Source: Candidatus Accumulibacter phosphatis | GTDB taxonomy: Bacteria; Pseudomonadota; Gammaproteobacteria; Burkholderiales; Rhodocyclaceae | Reading direction: 5' to 3' | DNA: 43,879 bases | NCBI RefSeq assembly: GCF_012939955.1 | Contig: NZ_SPMY01000038.1 | Span: forward strand, 1-43,879 | Shown: positions 1-9,352 of the stretch, one piece after another | Position numbering within the stretch: the stretch's first letter is position 1 | How the letters are laid out: every line of letters starts with the position of its first letter | The notes under the pieces: generated by a model | Told to the model about the DNA's origin: nothing | Databases searched by the model: none | Seen by the model: only the letters and a program-made list of their open reading frames with translations | Translations under genes and position numbers: made by a program

Positions 1-127
1 GCGCAGCGGCCTCCGCCTGCGCCAGCCCCGCCTCATTCAGGCCAACGTCGATATTCCCCTGAATTCGCTTTTCCGCGTTCCAGGATGTTTCGCCATGACG
101 GACAAGGCAGATGCGGGTCGCTTCCAT
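1..127 (-). CDS. Histidine phosphatase family protein (N-terminal part only)
   Basis: The reverse strand from an ATG at 127 reads METRICLVRHGETSWN-like sequence (MEATRICLVRHGET, then SWNAEKRIQGN). The RHGE motif carries the phospho-accepting histidine of the phosphoglycerate-mutase-like histidine phosphatases. The gene runs off the left edge after 42 codons, so the substrate cannot be judged; relatives include phosphoglycerate mutases, alpha-ribazole phosphatase and general sugar phosphatases. An in-frame GTG lies five codons upstream and is an alternative start. It is divergent from the SIR2 gene and probably housekeeping. Confidence 0.85.
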   Translation of the reverse strand, partial: MEATRICLVRHGETSWNAEKRIQGNIDVGLNEAGLAQAEAAA

Positions 128-301
128 AAGATATTCATTCACGAGCAGAGTTGGCGACCGCCATCGGCCGAGGGACGATCCGGCCGTCGCCAGCGTGCAG
201 CCTCGCTCAGCCAGATTCGCAAGAAGCAGATTCTAAGCCATTTGCAAGGACCGCTCCGCACCTCGCTAGAAATCAAAAGCCCCCCGCCCACCCGCCGCCT
301 G

Positions 302-340
302 CTCCCCTCCCCCCTCGCGGGGGAGGGGTTGGGGGAGAGG
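302..340. repeat. GC-rich hairpin repeat
   Basis: A perfect 10-bp inverted repeat (CCCCTCCCCC at 304-313 against GGGGGAGGGG at 319-328) with a 5-nt loop is followed by a G-rich tail. It resembles the 'ctcccttctccc...gggagaagggg' hairpin inside the dispersed repeats at 33336, 41518 and 43713, but lacks their gtgaaagtc and GGTCATGAC modules. It looks like an extragenic palindrome, not a terminator, because no T-run follows. Confidence 0.7.
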
Positions 341-667
341 AGGAGCGGCGACACAGTTGCCGTGCTGTCCTTAAATCTGTACGCCGCGCCCCAGCGTTGA
401 TCGTCGTCACTGGCTGGGAAATCGCCTGCCCCGCTACCCTTCGGCTCGCACCGTTTAATCACCTGCGAGCGGCTTCCGGACTTACGACTTCGGCATTTGT
501 GCGCTACCATCTGCTGAAAGAGAAAGTACCGCTTAAGGCGCGGGACATCTCTCCGGAAGGTTCCGGATGCTATCTGGCGCGGGAGCTTTAAAATACGCAT
601 GACAGTCAAAGTGCCCGTGCCACCTCTGAATATTCAGAACGGCTTCGGCCGGCTGCTGCTTTGGTTC

Positions 668-717
668 GGCCCGCTCAAAGCCAAACATACCGCCATCCGT
701 AAAGCCATCCGTAAAGC
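668..717 (-). repeat. 12-bp tandem repeat
   Basis: On the minus strand the unit GGCTTTACGGAT occurs twice perfectly (plus 692-715 as gccatccgtaaa twice), followed by two degenerate units beginning GGC. The same 12-bp period and a similar consensus recur inside murB (plus 28801-28872). Confidence 0.7.
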
Positions 718-774
718 CAACACTGTTCTGCGGTCGGCCACCTTGGCACGTGCCTTCCCCACGCCGAGCTGATC

Positions 775-3700
775 ATGCAGTTCGTCAAGCACGGCCCCCA
801 CGTTCCCGAGCAGCTGTTGCAGGCGCACGAGAAAGGCCGTGTGGTGTTCTTCTGTGGCGCTGGAATTTCCTATCCGGCGGGGTTGCCAGGTTTTCGTGGT
901 CTGGTCGACGAAATCTATGCCGACTTGGGAACGCAGCGCAATGCCGTTGAGGAACAGGCTTACTCTAGGCAGCAATACGATGCCACGCTGGATTTGCTTG
1001 AACGGCGAACTCCTGGGCAGCGACGCGCGGTGCGAACGGCGCTGATGAAAGTCCTGCAGCCGAAGCTGCGACGCAAGGGAGCGATGGACAACCATCGCTC
1101 CCTGATCCAGCTTGCACGCGACCGCGACAACGCACTCCGCCTCGTTACCACCAACTTCGACCGCATTTTCGAGGGGCTCATCGCGCGCGCGCAGCCAGTC
1201 ATTCCGGCGTATCCAGCACCCTTGCTGCCGATCCCAAAAGACAGTCGCTGGAACGGAATCGTCTATTTGCACGGGCTCCTCCCCAAGACTCCGGACGAGA
1301 ACGCACTGAATCGCCTGGTGCTGACCAGTGGCGATTTTGGTCTGGCCTACCTGACCGAGCGCTGGGCCGCTCGTTTCGTCAGCGAGCTGTTCCGCAACTA
1401 CGTCGTGTGCTTCGTCGGTTACAGCATCAATGACTCGGTACCGCGCTACATGATGGATGCGCTCGCGGCAGACCGCATGCTTGGTGAGGTGACACCCGAC
1501 GCCTATGCATTTGCCGACTACGACGGCGCTCAGGCGGGCCAGGAAGACCAGCAAAAGATCGAGTGGAAAGCCAAAGGCGTCACGCCGATTCTCTACGAAG
1601 TGCTATCGGGCGGCACTGACCATTCAGCCCTGCATCGCACTCTGAGGGCATGGGCCGACACCTATCGCGACGGTGTGCTCGGCAAGGAGCGTATCGTCGT
1701 TGAGTACGCGATGACGCGGCCGCAGGCCAGCACGCGGCAAGATGATTTCGTCGGACGAATGCTCTGGGCGCTGTCCGATGAATCCGGCCAGCCTGCCAGA
1801 CGCTTCGCCGACTTCGATCCGGCGCCGTCACTGGATTGGCTGGAAGCGCTGAGTGAGGAGCGCTACCGGCACGCGGACCTTGACCGCTTCGGCGTGGCAC
1901 CTCAGCCAACGCGTGACGACAAACTGACCTTTAACTTGATGTGCCGCCCGGCGCCCTACACGCATGCGTCAAGGATGACCCTGGTCGATGGGAGCGGTTT
2001 CGCTAGCCATTGCGATAAGGTCATGATGCAGTTGGGGCGATGGTTGACCCGCCATTTGGACGATCCGGCGCTGGCATTGTGGGTTGCCAGGCACGGCGGG
2101 CAACTGAACGGCCATTTCGCTTCGGCACTCGACGATCGTTTGAGCGAACTGGCCAGGCTTGAGCGCGACGAGAATGTCGAGGAACTCCAACGTATCCTGA
2201 CCAATGCGCCGAAGGCCGTCCCAAGCCCGATGATGCGAACCCTTTGGCGCCTTCTCCTCTCCGGACGCGCGAAGTCCCCAGGGGACCACTTCGACCTGCA
2301 GCGCTGGCAGAAGCGCTTAGCTCATGACGGACTCACGCTCAGCTTGCGCCTGGACTTGCGAGAAATGCTGGCACCGCGGATAGCGCTGCGTCAGCCCTTC
2401 CTTTGGGGTGAACCGCCTGCGCCTGCGGGCCGACCGGAGCGGGTAAGAGATCTGGTCGACTGGGAAATTGTTTTAGCCACCAAGCATGTTCACGCATCGC
2501 TAAAACGTCTGGCGCACTCGCCAGCCTGGCGAGCAGCACTGCCGCAGCTACTGGCAGACGTTCAAGGTCTGCTGCGTGACGCGCTGGACCTGATGCGCGA
2601 AATGGGTGACGCGAACGACCGGCGTGATCGATCCTTTGCCGGCCAGCCCTCGATTAGCCCGCACGCGCAGAACAGGGGTTTCCGTGGTTGGGTGTCGCTG
2701 ATCGAGATCCTGCGCGATGCCTGGCTTGAGACACTGGAAAGCGATCCCGCCCGTGCCCACCGCGTGGCGGCAGATTGGTGGGAACAACCCTACCCAGCCT
2801 TTAAGCGCCTGGCTCTGTTTGCCGCGACTCATGACGGCGTGGCCACCGACGGCGAGTGGGTAGAGTGGCTACTGAAAGACGACGCTTGCTGGTTATGGTC
2901 CGCGGAGACATACCGCGAAACGATGCGCCTGCTGGTGTTGCGAGGCGCCGAGCTAGAGGCGCAGCCACTCGGCCGCCTGCAAGCAGGCATTTTGGCGGGA
3001 CCGCCCGGCGCGGTGGTGGGCAGCGACTCTGATTCGTCGCGGCTGTTACTGAATGGAAAGGTATGGCTACGCTTGGCCAAGCTGGCATTCGGTGGCTGCG
3101 TCCTCTATGGCGACGCAAAGACGCGACTTGAAGCCTTGACGTTGGATCACCCGGATTGGCAGCTTGCAAAAAATGAAAGTGACGAGTTCTCGTTCTGGAT
3201 GAGTGGCACGGGAGATCCCGGCGACGAAGATCGGCGTCAATTCGAAAGGCTGCCACGCCAGCGGCGCCACTTAGTGAAGTGTCTGCGGCTTCCACCGTCA
3301 TCAAACAGCTGGCACGAGGACGACTGGAGCGAGATCTGCCGAGACAAGCTTTCGACCGCAGCGTGCGCTTTGTGCGCTCTCGCACATGAGGATACATGGC
3401 CTGCCAAGCGCTGGCGTGACGCGCTAGAAGCCTGGAGCGAGGGCAAGCTGCTGCGCCGTTCCTGGCGGTACCTGGCAGCTACTCTGCAACGCATGCCCGA
3501 CGACACACTGCTCGTCGTCGGCCAAGCCGGAACTAGGTGGTTAAAGGCGGTGGCAAAGATCCTTGACCGGGACGAAGCGGTCTTCCTCGCGCTCTGTCAC
3601 CGCTTTCTGGCGATGGATCACGAGGACGATGAGACCACAGAGGAACTTGTCACGCGAGCCGTCAATCACCCAGTGGGCCACATCACTCAAGCCTTGCTTG

Positions 3701-4584
3701 CTTACTGCTTCAGTCGTCAACCCGAGGATGGACAGCGTTTGCCAAACGGTCTGGCACAGCTATTCGACATGCTCTGCGATCCTGAGGTGGCTCAGTATCG
3801 TCACGCCCGCGTTCTGCTCGCAGCTAACGTGATCGCGCTATTCCGGGTGGACCAGGACTGGACGACAAGGTGCCTGCTACCCCTGTTCAACTGGCAGCGA
3901 TCGGTGATCGAAGCGCGCGCGACTTGGGAAGGCTTCCTTTGGTCGCCACGCTTGTACCGGCCACTGCTTGCCGCCTTAAAGAATGACTTTCTCGATACCG
4001 CCCTTCATTACCGCGAGTTCGGTGAGTATGGTCGCGCGTATGCGGACCTCCTCACCTATGCCGCACTAGACTTTGCAGACGTTTTCTCCACGGACGAACT
4101 GCGCCAAGCTACGGCCGATTTGCCGCAGGAGGGCTTGGAGGAGGCCGCACAGGCGCTCGTGAACGCTCTCGAAGGCGCTGGCGACCAGCGCGAAAGCCAT
4201 TGGAACAATCGTATCAAACCCTATTGGCATAGGATCTGGCCAAAGTTTCTTGAACTCGCCTCCGAGCACATTGCGGAGCGACTCGCATGCCTCGCCATAG
4301 CTTCCGATGCCGCCTTTCCTGTAGCGCTGCAGACCCTGCATGAGTGGTTGATGCCGTTGGAGTACCCGGACTATGTCGTTGACCCTCTGCACGAGTCAGG
4401 CCTGTGCGGCCAACACCCGCAAGCTTCCCTGCAGCTTCTCGATACGATCATCGCCGACCAAGCTTGGGCACCAGGTGGGCTTCACCATTGCCTGGATACG
4501 ATAGCGAAAGCCTGGCCAGAGGCCAGCGACGACTCCCGCTATCAACGGCTGATGGCGTTTACGCGGCGTCACGGGCAGCAATGA
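775..4584 (+). CDS. Large SIR2-domain protein, probable defence NADase
   Basis: This 1269-aa protein begins with a SIR2-like domain. GAGIS (residues 28-32) and TTNFD (125-129) fit the NAD-binding pocket, YLHG (164-167) supplies the likely catalytic histidine H166, and VGYSIND (214-220) closes the core near residue 230. The remaining 1000 or so residues are helix-rich and Trp/Leu-rich with no motif I can name; they resemble the large C-terminal sensor regions of defence-associated sirtuins (DSR-type, DUF4020-like). In that family, phage detection releases NAD+ hydrolysis and stops growth; that role here is inferred. The ATG at 775 has only a weak ribosome site. A NYN-nuclease gene follows after 61 bp on the same strand. 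No frameshift is visible. A regulatory or metabolic sirtuin is unlikely given the size and architecture. Confidence 0.85.
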   Translation: MQFVKHGPHVPEQLLQAHEKGRVVFFCGAGISYPAGLPGFRGLVDEIYADLGTQRNAVEEQAYSRQQYDATLDLLERRTPGQRRAVRTALMKVLQPKLRRKGAMDNHRSLIQLARDRDNALRLVTTNFDRIFEGLIARAQPVIPAYPAPLLPIPKDSRWNGIVYLHGLLPKTPDENALNRLVLTSGDFGLAYLTERWAARFVSELFRNYVVCFVGYSINDSVPRYMMDALAADRMLGEVTPDAYAFADYDGAQAGQEDQQKIEWKAKGVTPILYEVLSGGTDHSALHRTLRAWADTYRDGVLGKERIVVEYAMTRPQASTRQDDFVGRMLWALSDESGQPARRFADFDPAPSLDWLEALSEERYRHADLDRFGVAPQPTRDDKLTFNLMCRPAPYTHASRMTLVDGSGFASHCDKVMMQLGRWLTRHLDDPALALWVARHGGQLNGHFASALDDRLSELARLERDENVEELQRILTNAPKAVPSPMMRTLWRLLLSGRAKSPGDHFDLQRWQKRLAHDGLTLSLRLDLREMLAPRIALRQPFLWGEPPAPAGRPERVRDLVDWEIVLATKHVHASLKRLAHSPAWRAALPQLLADVQGLLRDALDLMREMGDANDRRDRSFAGQPSISPHAQNRGFRGWVSLIEILRDAWLETLESDPARAHRVAADWWEQPYPAFKRLALFAATHDGVATDGEWVEWLLKDDACWLWSAETYRETMRLLVLRGAELEAQPLGRLQAGILAGPPGAVVGSDSDSSRLLLNGKVWLRLAKLAFGGCVLYGDAKTRLEALTLDHPDWQLAKNESDEFSFWMSGTGDPGDEDRRQFERLPRQRRHLVKCLRLPPSSNSWHEDDWSEICRDKLSTAACALCALAHEDTWPAKRWRDALEAWSEGKLLRRSWRYLAATLQRMPDDTLLVVGQAGTRWLKAVAKILDRDEAVFLALCHRFLAMDHEDDETTEELVTRAVNHPVGHITQALLAYCFSRQPEDGQRLPNGLAQLFDMLCDPEVAQYRHARVLLAANVIALFRVDQDWTTRCLLPLFNWQRSVIEARATWEGFLWSPRLYRPLLAALKNDFLDTALHYREFGEYGRAYADLLTYAALDFADVFSTDELRQATADLPQEGLEEAAQALVNALEGAGDQRESHWNNRIKPYWHRIWPKFLELASEHIAERLACLAIASDAAFPVALQTLHEWLMPLEYPDYVVDPLHESGLCGQHPQASLQLLDTIIADQAWAPGGLHHCLDTIAKAWPEASDDSRYQRLMAFTRRHGQQ

Positions 4585-4645
4585 GACCGGTGTGAGGGAG
4601 CCTCCCCGTGTGCAATAGCAACACCAATCGTAAGGACCTGCCCTC

Positions 4646-6166
4646 GTGAAAAGCGCGCTATTCGTCGACTTTGACAACGTTTACTCCGGGCTGAGAAAGC
4701 TCGACCAAGCCATCGCCGACCGCTTTGCGCACCAGCCGCTGAAATGGATGAACTGGGTCGTCGAGGCTCTGGAATTGCCCGACCACTCCCCTGTCAATGC
4801 GCGCCGCCGCGTCCTCGTGCGACGCTGTTACCTCAATCCGCAGGCGTATCAACGCTTCCGACCCTCCTTCAACCTGGCCGGCTTCCAGATCATCGACTGT
4901 CCCGCCCTGACGAGCGAGGGAAAGACAAGCACGGACATCCACATGGTGCTCGACATCGTCGATCTGTTGCAGCACGAGGTCCACTACGACGAGTTCATCG
5001 TGTTTTCAGCGGACGCTGACTTCACCCCGGTGCTGCGCAAGCTCCGCCGCTGGGACCGGCGCACGACGGTGTTGGCGATCGGATTTCCTTCGGCAGCCTA
5101 CCGGGCGTCGGCCGACCTGCTCATTGATCAGGACAATTTCGTTCGCCATGCGCTCGGTTTCAAGGACGACGACGAATCTCCATCGCCTGAACTTCCGGCT
5201 GCGCCCGCGACCCGCACGGTCGACGACCGTGCGCTCGCTGCTGCTGCACGCATCCTCGTCGAGCAAACCGTTACGGAATCGCCGATGCCGGTCGCTATGG
5301 CCAAGCTTGCCGCAAAGATTCTCTCCACCGTCGACGGGATGGACGCCTCAACATGGGCTGGCCACGGCAGCTTTCGGGCTCTGCTCGCGTCGTGGAATCT
5401 AACGCCACTGATGATCACCACCGCCGGCGGTGGCACCATCTACGACCCACGTCGCCACACCGCGCCTTCGCTCACAACAGCGGTGCCGAAGGCTTCCATC
5501 GATACCGAGCTGACGCGTATTACTCGACTCATCGAGGAAGAGGTCGCCAAATCGGAAATGCCGGTCCCATGCAGCCGAATCGCCAGCCTAATCACCACCC
5601 AGAACGGCGCCATCGCGGCAGACTGGAATGGCAAGAGCTCGTTCAGAAAATTTCTGGAAACGCTCCACCTCGGCGTCCTTCGAGTCGACTGGAGCGCAGG
5701 AGGCGGCTGCATATTCGACTCTCGCCGACGAATCAGTGCGCCGGCGATGAGTAGCACGTCCCTCAACGCCAGCGCTCAGAATTGGGGGTGCGACCAGGAG
5801 CTGCTGCCGATCGCCACGCAGGTTCATGAAGTGTCCGGGATACCGCTGCTGCCGCCTGTCGTCTACCAGACGCTCTTCAGAAACATCGCCCAGGATGTGG
5901 CCGAGCAGCCCTTCGACTTGAAAGAGACTGGCAAGCGAGTGCGCGATCAAATTCGTGAGGTTGGCCATGGCGTTAGCCGATTCGATGTGAACTGGATTTT
6001 GCGCGGGCTCCTGTTGCATGGACACGTCTTTGGGCGAGGTGAGGACGATGCCCACTCGCTGGCCCGAATGACCGCAAACAACGTCCAGTCCTTGTGCCTG
6101 CGAGAGCAGATGTTTCTCGACGCGAGAACCGACGCCGCAATTACACGGTGGCTGGAAGGTCAGTAG
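4646..6166 (+). CDS. NYN-domain RNase with LOTUS-like repeats
   Basis: The 506-aa protein opens with a NYN (PIN-like, LabA/DUF88) nuclease domain: FVDFDN at 6-11 (D8, D10), KTSTDIHMVLD at 93-103 (D97, D103) and SADADF at 121-126 supply the acidic metal-binding cluster. Two similar repeats follow, about 192-270 and 284-362, each ending in a 'GGGxIxDxRR' block; these look like OST-HTH/LOTUS domains, which bind RNA or G-quadruplexes in other proteins. A third helical domain fills about 383-506. The GTG start at 4646 is supported by aagga at 4632-4636. The 61-bp spacing to the SIR2 gene suggests one transcript. An RNA-cleaving effector or a processing partner of the sirtuin is a reasonable inference; no function has been shown. 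Confidence 0.88.
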   Translation: MKSALFVDFDNVYSGLRKLDQAIADRFAHQPLKWMNWVVEALELPDHSPVNARRRVLVRRCYLNPQAYQRFRPSFNLAGFQIIDCPALTSEGKTSTDIHMVLDIVDLLQHEVHYDEFIVFSADADFTPVLRKLRRWDRRTTVLAIGFPSAAYRASADLLIDQDNFVRHALGFKDDDESPSPELPAAPATRTVDDRALAAAARILVEQTVTESPMPVAMAKLAAKILSTVDGMDASTWAGHGSFRALLASWNLTPLMITTAGGGTIYDPRRHTAPSLTTAVPKASIDTELTRITRLIEEEVAKSEMPVPCSRIASLITTQNGAIAADWNGKSSFRKFLETLHLGVLRVDWSAGGGCIFDSRRRISAPAMSSTSLNASAQNWGCDQELLPIATQVHEVSGIPLLPPVVYQTLFRNIAQDVAEQPFDLKETGKRVRDQIREVGHGVSRFDVNWILRGLLLHGHVFGRGEDDAHSLARMTANNVQSLCLREQMFLDARTDAAITRWLEGQ

Positions 6167-6601
6167 CAAGCTTGCGTGGTGGCGCGGCCGAAAAGCTACG
6201 CAGTGAAGTCGGACAATGACGTCATTCCGTCCATAGCGCGCTCAAAGCCAAATCAAGCACACACTGATCGGCCTCGAATTCATCGCCGTGCAGGATGTCG
6301 TTGCCACGAGCATTGGCCGGCCTTCCTTTGAGGGTTTAGGTCTTTTCGTGTGGAGGCGCCCCGGGTGAGGCAGATGCCTCTCCGAGCCCTTCGGGCGCCC
6401 CCACCCCTGGCCCCGCTCCCGAGGGCCTTGGCGAACTTCCATCTCGGCGCGGGTAATCCTATCCGGCCGAGGCTGGAGAGTCACTACGCGCAGAAGATTT
6501 TTGGAACCGGGCGTAGCGCGAACGGGCGTATTGACTGGAAAATGCCATGTAACGGGCGCGCAAGGAGCTACAGGAGCGGGAGGCGACTGCTTGAGCGGCG
6601 A
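6167..6601. other. Intergenic region between convergent genes
   Basis: No gene is recognised in these 435 bases between the NYN gene and the opposing nucleotidyltransferase gene. A perfect 12-bp palindrome, aatgacgtcatt, lies at 6215-6226. The 6350-6440 stretch is very C-rich with several short stems, but I see no T-tailed terminator. Confidence 0.5.
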
Positions 6602-7642
6602 CTATTCCGCGTTGATCTCTTCCCAGGCGCGAACGTGCTCTGGCTCCAGCAGGTGCCGTATCTGGGCAACGGCAGATCGCAGGCGAGCGAGGATGGACAG
6701 GGGGACTCGTCGCCATGCCTCCTCGATGGCCCCGGGATGCTTTTCCCCAAGCACGGCAAGAAGGACCGCGGCCTGGAAAAGGTCCTTTTCCGACTGGCTC
6801 CCCCGATTTGTGCGCAGCTGGGACACCATCAGCTTGTGCAGGGCAAAGCGCTCGGGCAAGGGCACGCGCACCATGCAGCAGCCTTCCCTCGCCATCAACA
6901 GACTCATTTGTGAATCGGCCAGAAGATAACCCAGGTAGGGCAAAGCCGTGGCGTGAGCTTGCAGTTCAGGCACCGCTACCACCTGAAAATCTTCCCCGGC
7001 GGACGGTACCAGCAGATCCACATGGAAACGGCTTCTGCCCCTTTCCTTAAACGAGGTGGACGGCTGCCGAGCATCCAGCTGCGGTACTTCGATGAAGGGA
7101 ATCCCGGTGGACTGCAGCATCTCCAGGAAACTGGCTTCTGGAAGTGCGGGAAAGGCCAGTTTCTCCCGCCGGGCAATGTCTATGTCTTCCGTGGCATAGG
7201 GAGTACCAGCCACACCGAGCTGGTTCAGGAGCAGGCCGTAGGCATGCGAGCCGATGAGTACCCCTCCCGCCTGAAATACGCCGTGGTTGTACAGGCTGGC
7301 CAGGGTCGCGTAGGTCTTGGCATTGACCAGTGCAAAGCCTTCCCGCCCCAGAAGCCGCAGTGAGATCGTGGCGGCTTTGGTGTCGGTGATGGCCAGCCGC
7401 AGAGCCTGGGCCAGCGAATCTGCTGCGGAGCTTCCAACGGGGCCAGCGAGGTAACGCTCCCGCTTCTTGCCGTCGCCGTCGTAGAACTGGTGGGCGTAAA
7501 AGCGAAACCCATCAGCATTGCTACGCTCCAGTACGCTCCCGGCCGTGCCGACAAACACCCTGGACTGCGCGCGGGCGTGATTTTCCAAATCGGCGAAAAG
7601 CAGAGCCAGGGCGGGTAGATGGGTGCGGTACAGTGTGGGCAT
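6602..7642 (-). CDS. Nucleotidyltransferase-like protein (NTP_transf_8 type)
   Basis: A 346-aa protein with the nucleotidyltransferase signature GSHAYG (131-136) followed by TEDIDIA (DxD at 153-155), as in the PF12281-type family, which also has long flanking helical regions. These proteins should transfer a nucleotide to a protein, RNA or small molecule; the substrate is unknown. Relatives occur in accessory and defence-related loci. There is no good Shine-Dalgarno before the ATG at 7642, so the true start may differ. It converges on the SIR2-NYN pair and lies 57 bp beyond the end of the DUF3422 gene, so it may share transcription with that gene. Distant similarity to AbiEii-type toxins cannot be excluded. 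Confidence 0.7.
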   Translation of the reverse strand: MPTLYRTHLPALALLFADLENHARAQSRVFVGTAGSVLERSNADGFRFYAHQFYDGDGKKRERYLAGPVGSSAADSLAQALRLAITDTKAATISLRLLGREGFALVNAKTYATLASLYNHGVFQAGGVLIGSHAYGLLLNQLGVAGTPYATEDIDIARREKLAFPALPEASFLEMLQSTGIPFIEVPQLDARQPSTSFKERGRSRFHVDLLVPSAGEDFQVVAVPELQAHATALPYLGYLLADSQMSLLMAREGCCMVRVPLPERFALHKLMVSQLRTNRGSQSEKDLFQAAVLLAVLGEKHPGAIEEAWRRVPLSILARLRSAVAQIRHLLEPEHVRAWEEINAE

Positions 7643-7699
7643 GGGAGGTTTGCCGAGTATCCGTCAACGCATAAGAGTAGTGGGTACAGAAAACGCCCG

Positions 7700-8983
7700 T
7701 CAAGTGATCGCGCGTTGCACCAGTTGGCGTATGTGCCGAACGCCCAGCGCTGCAACGACGACCACGATCGGAATCGCGATCCCGGTGACGATTTCCGGAT
7801 TGACCGGCGCGCCTGCCGCCTTGACGGCCTTGGCCGCATAACCGACCAGGCCGACCACGTAGTAGCTGACCGCGGCCACCGACAATCCTTCCACCGTTTC
7901 CTGCAGACGCAACTGCAGTTTTGCGCGGTGCGCAGCGGTGCTGAGCAGCGCCTGGTTCTGCCGCTGCAAGGCGATGTCGACACGCGTACGCAACATTTCG
8001 CTGGCGCGACTGATCCGTTCCGAGAGGCTGTCCTGGAGCCTGGCCACTGTTTCGCAGGTGCTCATCGCCGGCCGCAGGCGGCGTTCGACAAACTCGCCGA
8101 TGGGTTGCACGCCTTCCACACGCACTTCCCGCAGTTCGGCAAGGCGGCGTTCGACCAGGTCCTGGTAGGCACGTGCCGCGCAAATCCGGCCCAGGGTGGA
8201 CGAAATGGTGCCCTCGACGACCGCGGCAAGCCGCGTCAGCCGGTCAAGGAGGGCGGGCTCGTCCTCACTTCTGACCTCAACCATCTCGTTGAGCAGCGCC
8301 GAGAGCTGGCGGTCAGCATCGGCCAGCACCGGCAAGGTGGCCCTGGCCACCGGGAGGGTGAGCAGAGCACGCATCAGATAGGTTTCCACTTCCAGCAAGC
8401 GCTGCACCATTCGTCCCGCCTGGCGCGGGGTGAGGCTGATGTCGTCGATCAGGAAGCGGCTGAAGCCGTCTGCGTGGATGCGGAAGTCGGCGCGCACGCT
8501 GGCGACGCCGTCGCCGACGCGGCCGCCGACGAGTGGGTTGCCGTCAAACAGGCTGGCCAGTTCCTCGCTGTCCGGCGTTGCCGCCGGTGCCTTGCGCAGC
8601 GCGACGTGCGCTGCCACCAGCACCTGCCCCGGCAGCTGGTCGAGCCAGGCCCGGGGGACGCTGGCTATTACCGGCTGGGCGAAGGGCTCGCCGGACTCGC
8701 CCTGGCGAAAGAAAGTGTAGCTGCTGCACTCGGCGCGCCGCTCCCACTTGAGTCGGAAAGTGCCCAGATCGACCTTGAAGTGATTAACTTCCGGTGCCGG
8801 CGCAGTGACGCCGTAGCGCGTGCATAGCTCGACGATGCTTTCGTACTCGGCTTGCCTGTTCTCTGGGTCGGTGGCCAGAGCGAGATACGAGGCCTGTTCG
8901 GGGATGCTCAGCGCTTCCGGGGGGCGGGCATGCAGCTCATAGTTGAGCGCAAAGCGCAGCGGGTGATTGTCGGGTTTCGTCAC
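7700..8983 (-). CDS. DUF3422 family membrane protein
   Basis: The 427-aa product begins MTKPDNHPLRFALN and continues ELHARPPEAL, the conserved opening of the DUF3422 family of Proteobacteria. The middle is predicted helical, and the C-terminus has two hydrophobic segments (SYYVVGLVGYAAKAV, then EIVTGIAIPIVVVVAALGV), so it probably sits in the inner membrane with a large N-terminal cytoplasmic part. An ORF start 11 codons upstream is possible, but the GTG at 8981-8983 is preferred because AAGGA lies just ahead of it and it places the conserved block at the N-terminus. The architecture recalls CorA-like channels, but no function is established. Confidence 0.88.
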   Translation of the reverse strand: MTKPDNHPLRFALNYELHARPPEALSIPEQASYLALATDPENRQAEYESIVELCTRYGVTAPAPEVNHFKVDLGTFRLKWERRAECSSYTFFRQGESGEPFAQPVIASVPRAWLDQLPGQVLVAAHVALRKAPAATPDSEELASLFDGNPLVGGRVGDGVASVRADFRIHADGFSRFLIDDISLTPRQAGRMVQRLLEVETYLMRALLTLPVARATLPVLADADRQLSALLNEMVEVRSEDEPALLDRLTRLAAVVEGTISSTLGRICAARAYQDLVERRLAELREVRVEGVQPIGEFVERRLRPAMSTCETVARLQDSLSERISRASEMLRTRVDIALQRQNQALLSTAAHRAKLQLRLQETVEGLSVAAVSYYVVGLVGYAAKAVKAAGAPVNPEIVTGIAIPIVVVVAALGVRHIRQLVQRAIT

Positions 8984-9016
8984 ATGAGTCCTTTGTTTGT
9001 TCGTGGCGGGATGCAT

Positions 9017-9352
9017 GGCGGATTTACACCAGTGCTCACTCTAACGTCTGGCGACGGCGTTCGTTGACCTTACCATGTTGCGACGCAGCAAAAAAGTGAT
9101 GGCAGTCAGCGTGGTTTCTGCAGCAGCCTGTGGTGGGATTTGCGGAATGCGGTTGCTGCGGGCGCACATGCAATGCCCGCGCGCTGAGCAGTTGCTCGCC
9201 GAGCTTGTCAATCCGCGCCGCCTTGTCTTTGCTGCAGCGCAACTTTTACAAGTGTCGGCAATTGCCTATAGTGATCAGTCAGTCGCAGCGGGAAGAGAGG
9301 ACTGCGGCGTCGTTCAGCAGAATCTCATTGATCTGTTCATGGAGGAGACGTC
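9017..9352. other. Divergent intergenic region upstream of the aor operon
   Basis: No gene is seen in this stretch. It should hold the promoter of the DUF3422 gene on the left and of the aldehyde oxidoreductase operon on the right (9245-9272). Confidence 0.5.
9245..9272 (+). promoter_or_regulatory. Probable sigma-70 promoter of the aldehyde oxidoreductase operon
   Basis: TTTACA (9245-9250) and TATAGT (9267-9272) are separated by 16 bp, close to consensus, and lie 80 bp before the first gene of the operon. Confidence 0.55.

Larger units (their letters stand above)
128..774. other. Gene-poor region upstream of the SIR2 gene
   Basis: I see no convincing complete gene in these 647 bases. They hold a GC-rich hairpin (302-340) and a 12-bp tandem repeat (668-717). 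A plus-strand frame ending at the TAA at 589-591 reads plausibly over its last 30 or so codons (ending SGCYLAREL) and may be the tail of a lost gene, but I cannot name it. The promoter of the SIR2 gene should lie here; I see no strong consensus. Confidence 0.5.
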
